This document shows, piece after piece, positions 6,315-12,006 of a stretch of DNA of 12,006 nucleotides. Location: assembly GCA_022653215.1 (NCBI GenBank), contig JALCSJ010000056.1, positions 1 through 12,006 of the forward strand, read 5' to 3'. A program made the translations under genes and the position numbers. Position 1 is the first letter of the stretch; each line of letters opens with the position of its first letter. The DNA comes from Acidaminococcaceae bacterium. Lineage in GTDB: Bacteria; Bacillota; Negativicutes; Acidaminococcales; Acidaminococcaceae. Below the pieces are notes generated by a model. The model ran no database searches, was not told the DNA's origin, and saw nothing but the letters and a program-made list of their open reading frames with translations.

Positions 6315-6881
6315 TTGAAAAAAGTATTAATTATTAATGGAAGCCCGAGAACAAATGGAGCTACATCTCAGGTGTTAGCTGAAATAGAAAAAGGCTTAAA
6401 AAAATCTGGTATATCCTGCGTAGACTATCAGCTAAATAAATTAACCTTTAAGGGATGCCAGGGATGTATGGGTTGTAAAAAATTAGGTTACTGCTGTGTG
6501 CATGATGATTTGAGTCCGGTACTTCAGGAATTAAAAAATGCAGATGGAATTGTTATTGGTACACCAATTTACATGTTTGCTGTTTCTGGTCAAACCAAGT
6601 TGTTCATGGACAGGCTCTATTCCCTTATTGATCATGATTATAAACCATATTCTGGCACTGAAAGGAAGTTATTAACTGTTTATTCAATGGGCAATCCTTC
6701 AGAAAATGCCTATGTAAACGAACAGAATAGGGTAAAAGATGCCATGAAATTGGTAGGACTTCAGGAGACAATCAGGCTAAGTGTTCCAGGCAACAATGTT
6801 TATGAATACCCGGCAAAATTAAGCGAAACTCTTATGAGACAGGCCTTTACAGCGGGGGAAAAGTTTAGTTCAACTCTATGA
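6315..6881 (+). CDS. Flavodoxin-fold NAD(P)H-dependent FMN reductase, iron-sulfur flavoprotein type (188 aa)
   Basis: A cytosolic flavoprotein of the NADPH-dependent FMN reductase superfamily. It starts at TTG (6315-6317), eight bases after AAAGGAGA. Motifs: a phosphate-binding loop INGSPRTNGATSQ (7-19) after strand 1, a Cys cluster C48-x2-C51-x2-C54-x5-C60-C61 followed by HDD, and GTPIYMFAVSGQTKLFMDR (82-100), the FMN isoalloxazine region and following helix. The cysteine pattern resembles the iron-sulfur flavoprotein (Isf) subgroup; many relatives with the same pattern are simply annotated flavodoxin-family reductases, so cluster binding is not certain. It follows hxlR in one operon and is followed by a terminator. 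Likely role: reduction of quinones, nitroaromatics or free flavin together with the divergent Old Yellow Enzyme homologue. Confidence 0.88.
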   Translation: MKKVLIINGSPRTNGATSQVLAEIEKGLKKSGISCVDYQLNKLTFKGCQGCMGCKKLGYCCVHDDLSPVLQELKNADGIVIGTPIYMFAVSGQTKLFMDRLYSLIDHDYKPYSGTERKLLTVYSMGNPSENAYVNEQNRVKDAMKLVGLQETIRLSVPGNNVYEYPAKLSETLMRQAFTAGEKFSSTL

Positions 6882-6892
6882 AAATAAATAAA

Positions 6893-6940
6893 AAGAAAAC
6901 CGCTAAGTTAGTATCAACACTAACTTAGCGGTTATTTGTA
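6893..6940. terminator. Bidirectional terminator of the FMN reductase operon and the tRNA cluster; copy 3 of the dispersed palindrome
   Basis: Perfect 15-bp arms at 6898-6912 and 6919-6933 (AACCGCTAAGTTAGT and its complement) enclose a 6-base loop. The leftward transcript ends in a strong U-rich tail (TTTTCTTTTT); the rightward one has only ATTTGTAT. It is placed to terminate the leftward tRNA operon after tRNA-Arg. Confidence 0.88.
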
Positions 6941-6965
6941 TAAGCTGGTGACCCTGGACCGATTC
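6893..6965. repeat. Right copy of ~73-bp direct repeat (terminator plus intact tRNA-Arg 3' end)
   Basis: This is the partner of 4731-4804. It holds the palindrome, six bases, then GGTGACCCTGGACCGATTC (6947-6965), the real 3' end of tRNA-Arg from T-loop to acceptor stem. The offset between copies is about 2,161 bases, enclosing exactly the oxidoreductase, hxlR and FMN reductase genes. No integrase, recombinase or fragment of one is visible between the copies. Confidence 0.7.
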
Positions 6966-7022
6966 GAACGGTCGACACACGGCTTAGAAGGCCGTTGCTC
7001 TATCCAACTGAGCTACAGGGCC
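6946..7022 (-). tRNA. tRNA-Arg (UCU)
   Basis: The cloverleaf can be drawn on the minus strand: acceptor GGCCCTG with CAGGGTC, anticodon stem ACGGC/GCCGT, loop CTTCTAA with anticodon TCT (6986-6988), T-loop TTCGAAT, discriminator A and encoded CCA (6946-6948). It is the last gene of the tRNA cluster, and its 3' end forms part of the right direct repeat. Confidence 0.96.
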
Positions 7023-7036
7023 AAGATGAAATAAAA

Positions 7037-7110
7037 TGGAGCGGGTGATGGGAATCGGACCCACACAACTAGCTTGGAAGGCTAGGGCTCTACCACTGAG
7101 CTACACCCGC
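7037..7110 (-). tRNA. tRNA-Gly (UCC)
   Basis: Minus-strand cloverleaf: acceptor GCGGGTG with CACCCGC, anticodon stem CTAGC/GCTAG, loop CTTCCAA with anticodon TCC (7076-7078), discriminator T, encoded CCA. 14 bases separate it from tRNA-Arg. Confidence 0.96.
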
Positions 7111-7118
7111 ATTATTAT

Positions 7119-7195
7119 TGGTCGGAGCGACAGGATTCGAACCTACGACCCCCTGCTCCCAAGGCAGGTGCTCTACCAAACTGAGCTACGCCCCG
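7119..7195 (-). tRNA. tRNA-Pro (UGG)
   Basis: Minus-strand cloverleaf: acceptor CGGGGCG with CGCTCCG, anticodon stem CCTGC/GCAGG, loop CTTGGGA with anticodon TGG (7159-7161), T-loop TTCGAAT, discriminator A, encoded CCA. Confidence 0.96.
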
Positions 7196-7218
7196 AAATC
7201 TATGGGAATTGGAAAAAA

Positions 7219-7294
7219 TGGTGGGCGGTAACAGGATCGAACTGCTGACATCCTGCTTGTAAGGCAGGCGCTCTCCCAGCTGAGCTAACCGCCC
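7219..7294 (-). tRNA. tRNA-Val (UAC)
   Basis: Minus-strand cloverleaf: acceptor GGGCGGT with ACCGCCC, anticodon stem CCTGC/GCAGG, loop CTTACAA with anticodon TAC (7259-7261), T-loop TTCGATC, discriminator A, encoded CCA. Confidence 0.96.
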
Positions 7295-7301
7295 AAAAAA
7301 A

Positions 7302-7376
7302 TGGTGACCGGTACGGGATTCGGACCCATGATACCGCCGTGAAAGGGCGGTGTCTTAACCACTTGACCAACCGGCC
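7302..7376 (-). tRNA. tRNA-Glu (UUC)
   Basis: Minus-strand cloverleaf: acceptor GGCCGGT with ACCGGTC (one G-U pair), anticodon stem CCGCC/GGCGG, loop CTTTCAC with anticodon TTC (7341-7343), discriminator A, encoded CCA. Seven bases separate it from tRNA-Val. Confidence 0.96.
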
Positions 7377-7379
7377 ATC

Positions 7380-7454
7380 TGGCTCCCCGAGCAAGACTCG
7401 AACTTGCAACAACTCGGTTAACAGCCGAGTGCTCTACCATTGAGCTATCAGGGA
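7380..7454 (-). tRNA. tRNA-Asn (GUU)
   Basis: Minus-strand cloverleaf: acceptor TCCCTGA with TCGGGGA, anticodon stem CTCGG/CCGAG, loop CTGTTAA with anticodon GTT (7420-7422), discriminator G, encoded CCA. It is the first gene of the cluster, three bases from tRNA-Glu. A small hairpin (7462-7468 with 7480-7486) lies in the leader before it. Confidence 0.96.
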
Positions 7455-7493
7455 GTATGATGTGACACATTCATTCAAAGTGTCGCAACAAGT

Positions 7494-7522
7494 ATTATAT
7501 GTAAAAAAGGAGCTGTTGTCAA
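7494..7522 (-). promoter_or_regulatory. Consensus promoter of the tRNA cluster
   Basis: Minus-strand TTGACA (7517-7522), a 17-base spacer and TATAAT (7494-7499): a perfect vegetative promoter, as expected for stable RNA. Its -35 hexamer contains the TGA stop codon (7519-7521) of the upstream YhcH-family gene. No terminator separates the two, so readthrough from that gene may also feed the tRNAs. Confidence 0.9.
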
Positions 7523-7986
7523 CACATTTTTACTTTTACTACAACTTTTTTTACAGAAGCAGGAGTATTCCCTCTTTGACAATTGGGTCTGTGAACTTCC
7601 CAGGGAAAGAATACAGCCATGTCACCGGCTTCTAAAGTAACAAAATTTTCTCTTTCAACTTTTTCGTAGAAAACAATATCGTTGCTATCCTTTTTGTTTT
7701 CTGTTTCTTTATAGGAGGGCTTAAATGGGCAGTAGCCGATTTTTTCACTGCCGGCCAATACTATCTGAATATCAGTATACTTAAAATGTTTTTCCGGACG
7801 TCTGGCACTAACAGGTTCTGTGTCATAGTTATTAACCAAGGCAAAAATATTATCTCCGTCTATTTCATAGCGAGCTTTGTCCCATTTGGAAAAATCAACG
7901 TCTTTAAGTGCTGCCAAGGCTTTCTTTACAGGACCATCCACATTTGGTAATAATTCAGTAATGTGTTTTAAATCTGTAGTAATCAT
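7519..7986 (-). CDS. YhcH/YjgK/YiaL (TabA-like, DUF386) family protein (155 aa)
   Basis: A small cupin-like beta-sandwich protein of the YhcH/YjgK/YiaL family, which includes E. coli TabA and EbgC. The length is typical for the family. Diagnostic stretches are RRPEKHFKYTDIQIVLAGSE (62-81), with the His and Asp/Gln expected near the metal site, and AGDMAVFFPWEVHRPNC (120-136), with the conserved Pro-x-x-x-His-x-Pro. Members have been linked to sugar or sialic-acid catabolism and to biofilm-related phenotypes; the biochemical reaction of most is unsettled. No sugar-catabolic gene adjoins it here, so its substrate cannot be inferred. The start ATG follows GGAGG. The stop codon sits inside the -35 box of the tRNA promoter. 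It is divergent from the unknown gene at 8150. Confidence 0.9.
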   Translation of the reverse strand: MITTDLKHITELLPNVDGPVKKALAALKDVDFSKWDKARYEIDGDNIFALVNNYDTEPVSARRPEKHFKYTDIQIVLAGSEKIGYCPFKPSYKETENKKDSNDIVFYEKVERENFVTLEAGDMAVFFPWEVHRPNCQRGNTPASVKKVVVKVKMC

Positions 7987-8023
7987 TTTATGCCTCCGTA
8001 AGCAAAATTTATTATATAAATTA

Positions 8024-8032
8024 ATTATAGCA
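8024..8032 (-). promoter_or_regulatory. Extended -10 promoter for the YhcH-family gene
   Basis: Minus-strand TGC followed by TATAAT (8024-8029) gives an extended -10 element about 38 bases upstream of the start codon. No good -35 hexamer is visible at the right distance, which is common for extended -10 promoters. Confidence 0.55.
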
Positions 8033-8082
8033 TAAAACTGCTTTTTGCGTGGAAAATAAGGAAGGCAAAATAATTACTTTTT

Positions 8083-8111
8083 TTGACTAAATGGGGAAAT
8101 AATGCTATATT
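8083..8111 (+). promoter_or_regulatory. Promoter for the unknown gene-manB-galE-ABC-F unit
   Basis: TTGACT (8083-8088), a 17-base spacer and TATATT (8106-8111) preceded by TGC (extended -10). It is 38 bases upstream of the start codon at 8150 and well separated from the divergent YhcH-family promoter. Confidence 0.7.
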
Positions 8112-8149
8112 TTTAATATCTATAAGGCATAAAAACAGAGGTGATAAAA

Positions 8150-9139
8150 ATGCCATTACCATTAGCTATTTGGGCAGCTGCAGGTTTAGGTGCTGCAGGA
8201 GTGGGCCTGTATAAAAATATGACTAACGCTAAAGCCATTGTCAAAGAGACAATTAGTAGATATACAGAGGAAAGGTACAAGTTTTATAAGCAGGAAGAAA
8301 AGCTTATGCCACTTATTTCTGAACTGGGATTGCTGAAGTTGGCACTATGGAAATCTTATGGCAGAATGTTTGCTGTTTTGGATGTTATAGAAAACCAGCC
8401 GGGTCATTATTCCTTCCGTAATCATATGGATGTGCATATGTTTCCCGCTGCCGTAAGAAAGCTAAAAAAGATTGGCTTGGCTGTTGAAGCAGCGCATCAA
8501 AACAAGCTGGACAAAATAGGAACAGGATTACTTACAGCAATTGCCTTGCATGGTGGGGCTGTTAATAGCTATAATGAAGATAGAAAAGATCTTCAGGGAA
8601 AAGAAGAACCTACTATTTTGGAAAAAATATCTGTTGTTCCTATGGACTCTGATGAATATGGGGAATTGGAAGAACTGGCTGTTCTGAAAGCTCTTATGAA
8701 TCTGCCGGCTATTTTGGGAGATGAAGCCTTCGAGGAAGTAGAAGCTGAAAAAATGACAAAAGAAGAAGCTATTAAGTTTAAGCATAAAATTGATAATAGG
8801 TCTTTGAATTTGGCAGATGGGTCAGGGAAATTACAAAGACTCCATGATGTTTTGGCTTCTACAATCAGAATCATGAAAGCGTTGAACAAACAATATTTAG
8901 AGCAAGTAGCATATATGGAAAAATTAGTAAAGGTTAGAACAGATTATAAAGAATTTTCCTTAGAAGAAAAGGATAATCTGAATTTTGGCATTGTATTGGG
9001 ACATGCTTTGCGTCAAGTGGCTAAAACTGATTTGGTCCTTAAAAATGGTGATGTTTCAGTTATTAATAATGCGGAAATATATGCTGTTTATGATGAAATA
9101 CACGATTTATTACCGGCTGAAGAACCATTAAATTGTTAA
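8150..9139 (+). CDS. Predicted membrane-anchored helical protein of unknown function (329 aa)
   Basis: I cannot name this family. The ATG at 8150 is preferred over an in-frame GTG at 8141 because that GTG is part of the ribosome binding site AGAGGTGA. Residues 3-20 (LPLAIWAAAGLGAAGVGLY region) are Gly/Ala-rich and hydrophobic, either a single membrane anchor or a glycine-zipper hairpin. They are followed by a long, charged, mainly helical region: about 25-55 (AKAIVKETISRYTEERYKFYKQEE) and further amphipathic helices to the end, with little beta or catalytic signature. Similar layouts (short glycine-rich hydrophobic start, then a coiled region) occur in several uncharacterised bacterial proteins; this is a resemblance from memory, not a match. 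It is first in a unit with manB (41 bases downstream, no terminator between), so an envelope or polysaccharide-related role is possible. Confidence 0.75.
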   Translation: MPLPLAIWAAAGLGAAGVGLYKNMTNAKAIVKETISRYTEERYKFYKQEEKLMPLISELGLLKLALWKSYGRMFAVLDVIENQPGHYSFRNHMDVHMFPAAVRKLKKIGLAVEAAHQNKLDKIGTGLLTAIALHGGAVNSYNEDRKDLQGKEEPTILEKISVVPMDSDEYGELEELAVLKALMNLPAILGDEAFEEVEAEKMTKEEAIKFKHKIDNRSLNLADGSGKLQRLHDVLASTIRIMKALNKQYLEQVAYMEKLVKVRTDYKEFSLEEKDNLNFGIVLGHALRQVAKTDLVLKNGDVSVINNAEIYAVYDEIHDLLPAEEPLNC

Positions 9140-9180
9140 AAATCTTCTATGTAAGAAGAACAAAAAAGGAGACGGTACAA

Positions 9181-10533
9181 ATGGGCAAAAATAAAGCATT
9201 TAAAGCATATGATATCAGAGGTATAGTTCCTACTGAGGTTAATGAAGATATGGCCTATAAACTGGGGCGGTCTTTTTCACAAATGCTTAAGGCAAAAACC
9301 TGTGTAGTTGGTCATGATATTCGCTTAACGGGGGAAACTCTTAGTGCTGCAGTAGTAAAGGGACTTAGGGAAGAGGGTACTAATGTAATCGATATTGGTC
9401 AGTGCGGTACAGAAATGATTTATTTTGCTACAGCTCATTTAAAGACTGACGGCGGCATTATGATTACTGCCAGCCATAACCCGGCTAATTATAATGGCAT
9501 GAAACTGGTACGGGAAGGATCTCGCCCCATTTCTGCGGATACAGGTTTGAAAGATATTGAAAAAATGGTAGAAGAAGGTACTTTTCCTACTGCTGAACAG
9601 ACGGGAACCTATACAAAACATAATATTATGCCGGAATATATTGAACATTTGCTTACCTATGTTGATGTGGCAGAATTGAAACCACTAAAGCTGGTAGTGA
9701 ATCCCGGCAATGGCGGAGCCGGTTCGGTAGTTAAAGAACTGGCAAAAAAATTACCATTCGATTTTGTTTTTATTAATGAAGAACCGGATGGTAATTTCCC
9801 CAATGGTGTTCCCAACCCGATTTTAACTCAGAATAGGGCTGCTACAGCTCATGCTGTGAAGGAATATAAGGCAGACGTAGGTATTGCCTGGGATGGTGAT
9901 TTTGACAGATGTTTCTTCTTTGATGAAAAAGCTGAATTTATTGAAGGATATTATTTGGTAGGTTTGCTGGCCCAGACTTTCTTGAAAAAGAATCCCGGCA
10001 GCAAGATTCTGTACGACCCACGGCTAGTTTGGAATACTGAAGCTATTATCAAAGAAAATGGCGGATTGCCGGTTCGCTGCAAGAGCGGTCATGCTTTCAT
10101 TAAAGAATGCATGAGAAAAGAAGGAGTTATTTATGGGGGCGAAATGAGTGCCCATCATTATTTCCGTGATTTCTCCTATTGCGATAGCGGTATGCTTCCC
10201 TGGTTACTTGTTACGGAACTTATGTGCAAGACAGGCAAGAAGCTTTCTGATCTGGTGGAAAGCAGAATGGCTCTCTTCCCCTGCAGCGGTGAAATCAACA
10301 GAAAAGTTGCAGATGCCAATGTGGTGCTGGATGCATTGCAGGAAAAATATAAAGATGGTAAGCAGGATTTTATGGACGGCATTAGCGTAGCCTATGACAA
10401 TTGGCGCTTTAATGTGCGCAAGTCCAATACGGAACCTGTAGTAAGATTAAATGTGGAAGCAAGAGGGGATAAAACCCTGATGGAAGCAAAAACTAAAGAA
10501 ATTCTGGCTATTATTGGTGGCCAGGAAGCCTAG
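9181..10533 (+). CDS. manB: Phosphomannomutase (CpsG/ManB type, 450 aa)
   Basis: Converts mannose-6-phosphate to mannose-1-phosphate (often also glucose phosphates), feeding GDP-mannose and related nucleotide sugars; cytosolic. It has the four-domain alpha-D-phosphohexomutase layout: KAYDIRG (8-14), the phosphoserine loop TASHNPANYNGMKLV (96-110, catalytic S98), the metal loop DGDFDR (238-243), the sugar-specificity loop GGEMSAHHYFRD (319-330), and the phosphate-binding RKSNTEPVVRLN near residues 415-427. The GEMSAHHYFRD...YCDSGM stretch is especially close to enterobacterial CpsG/ManB, hence phosphomannomutase is preferred over phosphoglucomutase; dual activity cannot be excluded. The start at 9181 (MGKNKAF) follows AAAGGAGA; upstream in-frame codons overlap the previous gene and lack a site. 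Its stop is followed within 12 bases by galE, whose ribosome binding site overlaps the stop. Confidence 0.93.
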   Translation: MGKNKAFKAYDIRGIVPTEVNEDMAYKLGRSFSQMLKAKTCVVGHDIRLTGETLSAAVVKGLREEGTNVIDIGQCGTEMIYFATAHLKTDGGIMITASHNPANYNGMKLVREGSRPISADTGLKDIEKMVEEGTFPTAEQTGTYTKHNIMPEYIEHLLTYVDVAELKPLKLVVNPGNGGAGSVVKELAKKLPFDFVFINEEPDGNFPNGVPNPILTQNRAATAHAVKEYKADVGIAWDGDFDRCFFFDEKAEFIEGYYLVGLLAQTFLKKNPGSKILYDPRLVWNTEAIIKENGGLPVRCKSGHAFIKECMRKEGVIYGGEMSAHHYFRDFSYCDSGMLPWLLVTELMCKTGKKLSDLVESRMALFPCSGEINRKVADANVVLDALQEKYKDGKQDFMDGISVAYDNWRFNVRKSNTEPVVRLNVEARGDKTLMEAKTKEILAIIGGQEA

Positions 10534-10545
10534 GAGGACGACTGA

Positions 10546-11535
10546 ATGAATGTTTTGGTTACCGGAGGTGCCGGTTATATAGGGTCTCATGTAGTGGAAG
10601 AATTGTGCAAAACAGGCTACAAACCCATTGTTTATGATAATTTTAGCACAGGACATATTGATGCTGTTTCAGATGATGTTCAGCTGATTGAGGGAGATAT
10701 TCATGATTTCAGCTTTTTGAAACATGTCATCGGTGAATATGAAATAGATGCTGTTATGCATTTTGCTGCCAGCAGTCTGGTAGGTGAGTCTATGGTTGAC
10801 CCTGCCAAATATTATTATAATAATGTGGCAGGAAGCCTGGGAATTCTTGATGCTATGCGGGAAACAGGAGCTAATCTTTTAGTGTTTTCCTCTACTGCCG
10901 CTGTTTATGGAGAACCTGATCAGGTGCCCATCACAGAGGATGCTAAGCATGCTCCTACTAATGTATATGGGAAAACAAAACTAATGATTGAAACTATGAT
11001 GGCAGACTATGCTTCTGCATATGATTTGCGCTATGTGGCCCTTAGATATTTCAATGCGGCAGGCGCAGCCCTGTTGGGAAACATTGGAGAAGACCACAAT
11101 CCGGAAACTCATTTGCTGCCTTTAATTTTTAAGGCCGCTTTAGGTGAAAGAAAAGACATTGCTATTTTTGGCACTGATTATCCTACTCCGGACGGGACCT
11201 GTCTCAGAGACTATATTCATGTGTGCGATTTAGCTACGGCTCATGTTTTAGCTTTAAAGTATTTGGCTGAAGGTGGCCTAAGCAAGGCATATAATCTAGG
11301 TACGGAGCATGGTTTTTCTGTCAGGGAAATTATTGCTGCCGTGAAAAAAATAACGGGTAAAGATTTTGCCGTTCGGGAAGAAGCTCGCCGGGCCGGAGAT
11401 CCGGCTAAGCTTATTGCTTCTTCGGAAAAAATTAAAAAGGAACTACATTGGGAACCCAAGCACAGCAGTATCGAAGATATTGTAGCCAGTGCCTGGCGCT
11501 GGCACAGTACGCATCCCAATGGTTATGCTAAATAA
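10546..11535 (+). CDS. galE: UDP-glucose 4-epimerase (329 aa)
   Basis: Interconverts UDP-glucose and UDP-galactose (or the N-acetylated forms) for galactose metabolism and envelope glycans; a cytosolic extended short-chain dehydrogenase/reductase with bound NAD. It has the NAD motif GGAGYIGSH (7-15), D31-N32 after strand 2, a catalytic Thr in FSSTAAVYG (114-122; Ser in many members), the Tyr141-x3-Lys145 pair in NVYGKTK, and the family signature GTCLRDYIHVCDLATAH around residues 208-224. Length is normal for bacterial GalE. An AGGAGG site that overlaps the manB stop codon precedes the ATG, so manB and galE are almost certainly co-transcribed and translationally linked. The downstream ABC-F gene begins two bases after its stop. 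Confidence 0.95.
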   Translation: MNVLVTGGAGYIGSHVVEELCKTGYKPIVYDNFSTGHIDAVSDDVQLIEGDIHDFSFLKHVIGEYEIDAVMHFAASSLVGESMVDPAKYYYNNVAGSLGILDAMRETGANLLVFSSTAAVYGEPDQVPITEDAKHAPTNVYGKTKLMIETMMADYASAYDLRYVALRYFNAAGAALLGNIGEDHNPETHLLPLIFKAALGERKDIAIFGTDYPTPDGTCLRDYIHVCDLATAHVLALKYLAEGGLSKAYNLGTEHGFSVREIIAAVKKITGKDFAVREEARRAGDPAKLIASSEKIKKELHWEPKHSSIEDIVASAWRWHSTHPNGYAK

Positions 11536-11537
11536 GT

Positions 11538-12006
11538 ATGGGTATTCAGTTAGTTGTAGATAATGTGACCAAGAGCTTTGGCTCACATGAAATATTTAAA
11601 AACGTGAGTTTCACTATAAGGCAAGGCGAAAAAGTAGGCTTGGTCGGTGTCAATGGCAGCGGCAAGACTACTCTTTTGCGTTGTCTTTTATCCACTTTGG
11701 AAACAGATACAGGCAGTATTAAATTTGCCGGTGATTTACGATTGGGATATGTGGAACAAGGTTTTGCTCATTTGGGAACAGGCACGATTCACGAATTTAT
11801 GTTAAAAGCGTGTCCTGATGTTGTTCAGTTAAGGAGCAAACTAAAAAAATTGGAAGAAAAAAGTGCAAAGACAAAACCCGGTAAGGAGTTAGAGGAAATT
11901 CTGGCTTCCTATGCTAAAACTTCTGCACGCTATGAACATCTAGACGGATATAACTATGAGGCGAATATTAAACGGGTACTGATTGGCTTGGGTTATCCGG
12001 AAGAGA
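11538..12006 (+). CDS. ABC-F family ATPase, N-terminal 156 residues (runs off window)
   Basis: The visible part is the first nucleotide-binding domain of an ABC-F protein, a soluble ribosome-associated ATPase without membrane segments. It has Walker A GVNGSGKTT (~37-45), a Q-loop region GYVEQGF (~70-76), and then a charged helical insertion (KLKKLEEKSAKTKPGKELEE) leading to RYEHLDGYNYEANIKRVLIGLGY, a stretch typical of ABC-F/Uup-like proteins just before the signature motif. The linker and second ATPase domain lie beyond the window, so subgroup (Uup, EttA-like, YdiF-like or antibiotic resistance) cannot be decided. The ATG at 11538 has no clear Shine-Dalgarno sequence and lies two bases after the galE stop, which suggests translational coupling. 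Confidence 0.88.
   Translation, partial: MGIQLVVDNVTKSFGSHEIFKNVSFTIRQGEKVGLVGVNGSGKTTLLRCLLSTLETDTGSIKFAGDLRLGYVEQGFAHLGTGTIHEFMLKACPDVVQLRSKLKKLEEKSAKTKPGKELEEILASYAKTSARYEHLDGYNYEANIKRVLIGLGYPEE

Noticed and set aside
4780..6892. Intact mobile element with its own integrase between the direct repeats
   Set aside because: All coding space is taken by three metabolic or regulatory genes; no recombinase, excisionase or transposase motif is visible on either strand.
7036..7470. Short open frames on both strands across 7036-7470
   Set aside because: They lie over five well-formed tRNA genes with encoded CCA ends and have no independent coding evidence.

Overview
The window looks like a chromosomal segment of a low-GC, Bacillota-type bacterium. 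Ribosome binding sites are strong AGGAGG types, one gene starts at TTG, promoters match TTGACA/TATAAT closely, and all six tRNA genes encode their CCA end. A Negativicutes affiliation is possible, but that is an impression from gene content and not a demonstrated placement. No plasmid, phage structural gene, transposase, integrase or CRISPR array is visible.

Layout. Bases 1-2349 are transcribed leftward: the 5' part of a KdpD-like (DUF4118) sensor, a secreted protein of unknown function (416-1072), and a secreted Pro/Gly/Arg/Ser-rich protein with 105-bp internal repeats (1225-2349). A divergent control region (2350-2657) leads rightward to an ammonium transporter fused to a C-terminal PII domain (2658-4700). 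Its probable promoter is followed at once by a strong intrinsic terminator hairpin, which suggests attenuation. Next is a small flavoenzyme module (4780-6881): a leftward Old Yellow Enzyme-family oxidoreductase, divergent from an HxlR-type regulator and a flavodoxin-fold FMN reductase. A leftward cluster of six tRNA genes (6946-7454, transcribed Asn-Glu-Val-Pro-Gly-Arg) has a consensus promoter whose -35 box overlaps the stop codon of a YhcH/YjgK/YiaL-family gene (7519-7986). Divergent from that gene runs a rightward unit: an unknown helical, membrane-anchored protein, phosphomannomutase (manB), UDP-glucose 4-epimerase (galE) and the start of an ABC-F ATPase, which runs off the window.

Most interesting observation. 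The flavoenzyme module lies between two direct copies of a ~73-bp sequence. Each copy is a 48-bp terminator palindrome (46/48 identical) followed by the 3' end of tRNA-Arg (17/19 identical). At the right end the tRNA part belongs to the intact tRNA-Arg(UCU). At the left end it is a displaced fragment that now encodes the last residues and reading context of the oxidoreductase. This is the arrangement left by site-specific integration into a tRNA gene, so the ~2.16-kb oxidoreductase/hxlR/FMN-reductase segment may be a minimal, integrase-less genomic islet inserted between amt and the tRNA cluster. A third, more diverged copy of the palindrome at 1144-1190 shows that the terminator itself is also a dispersed element.

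How the genes fit together. Amt-PII imports ammonium and senses nitrogen/energy state within one polypeptide. The islet probably detoxifies electrophiles, quinones or nitro-compounds under local HxlR control. ManB and GalE interconvert sugar phosphates and nucleotide sugars for envelope polysaccharide. The two leftward secreted proteins and the DUF4118 sensor suggest envelope functions, but their roles cannot be derived from sequence alone.
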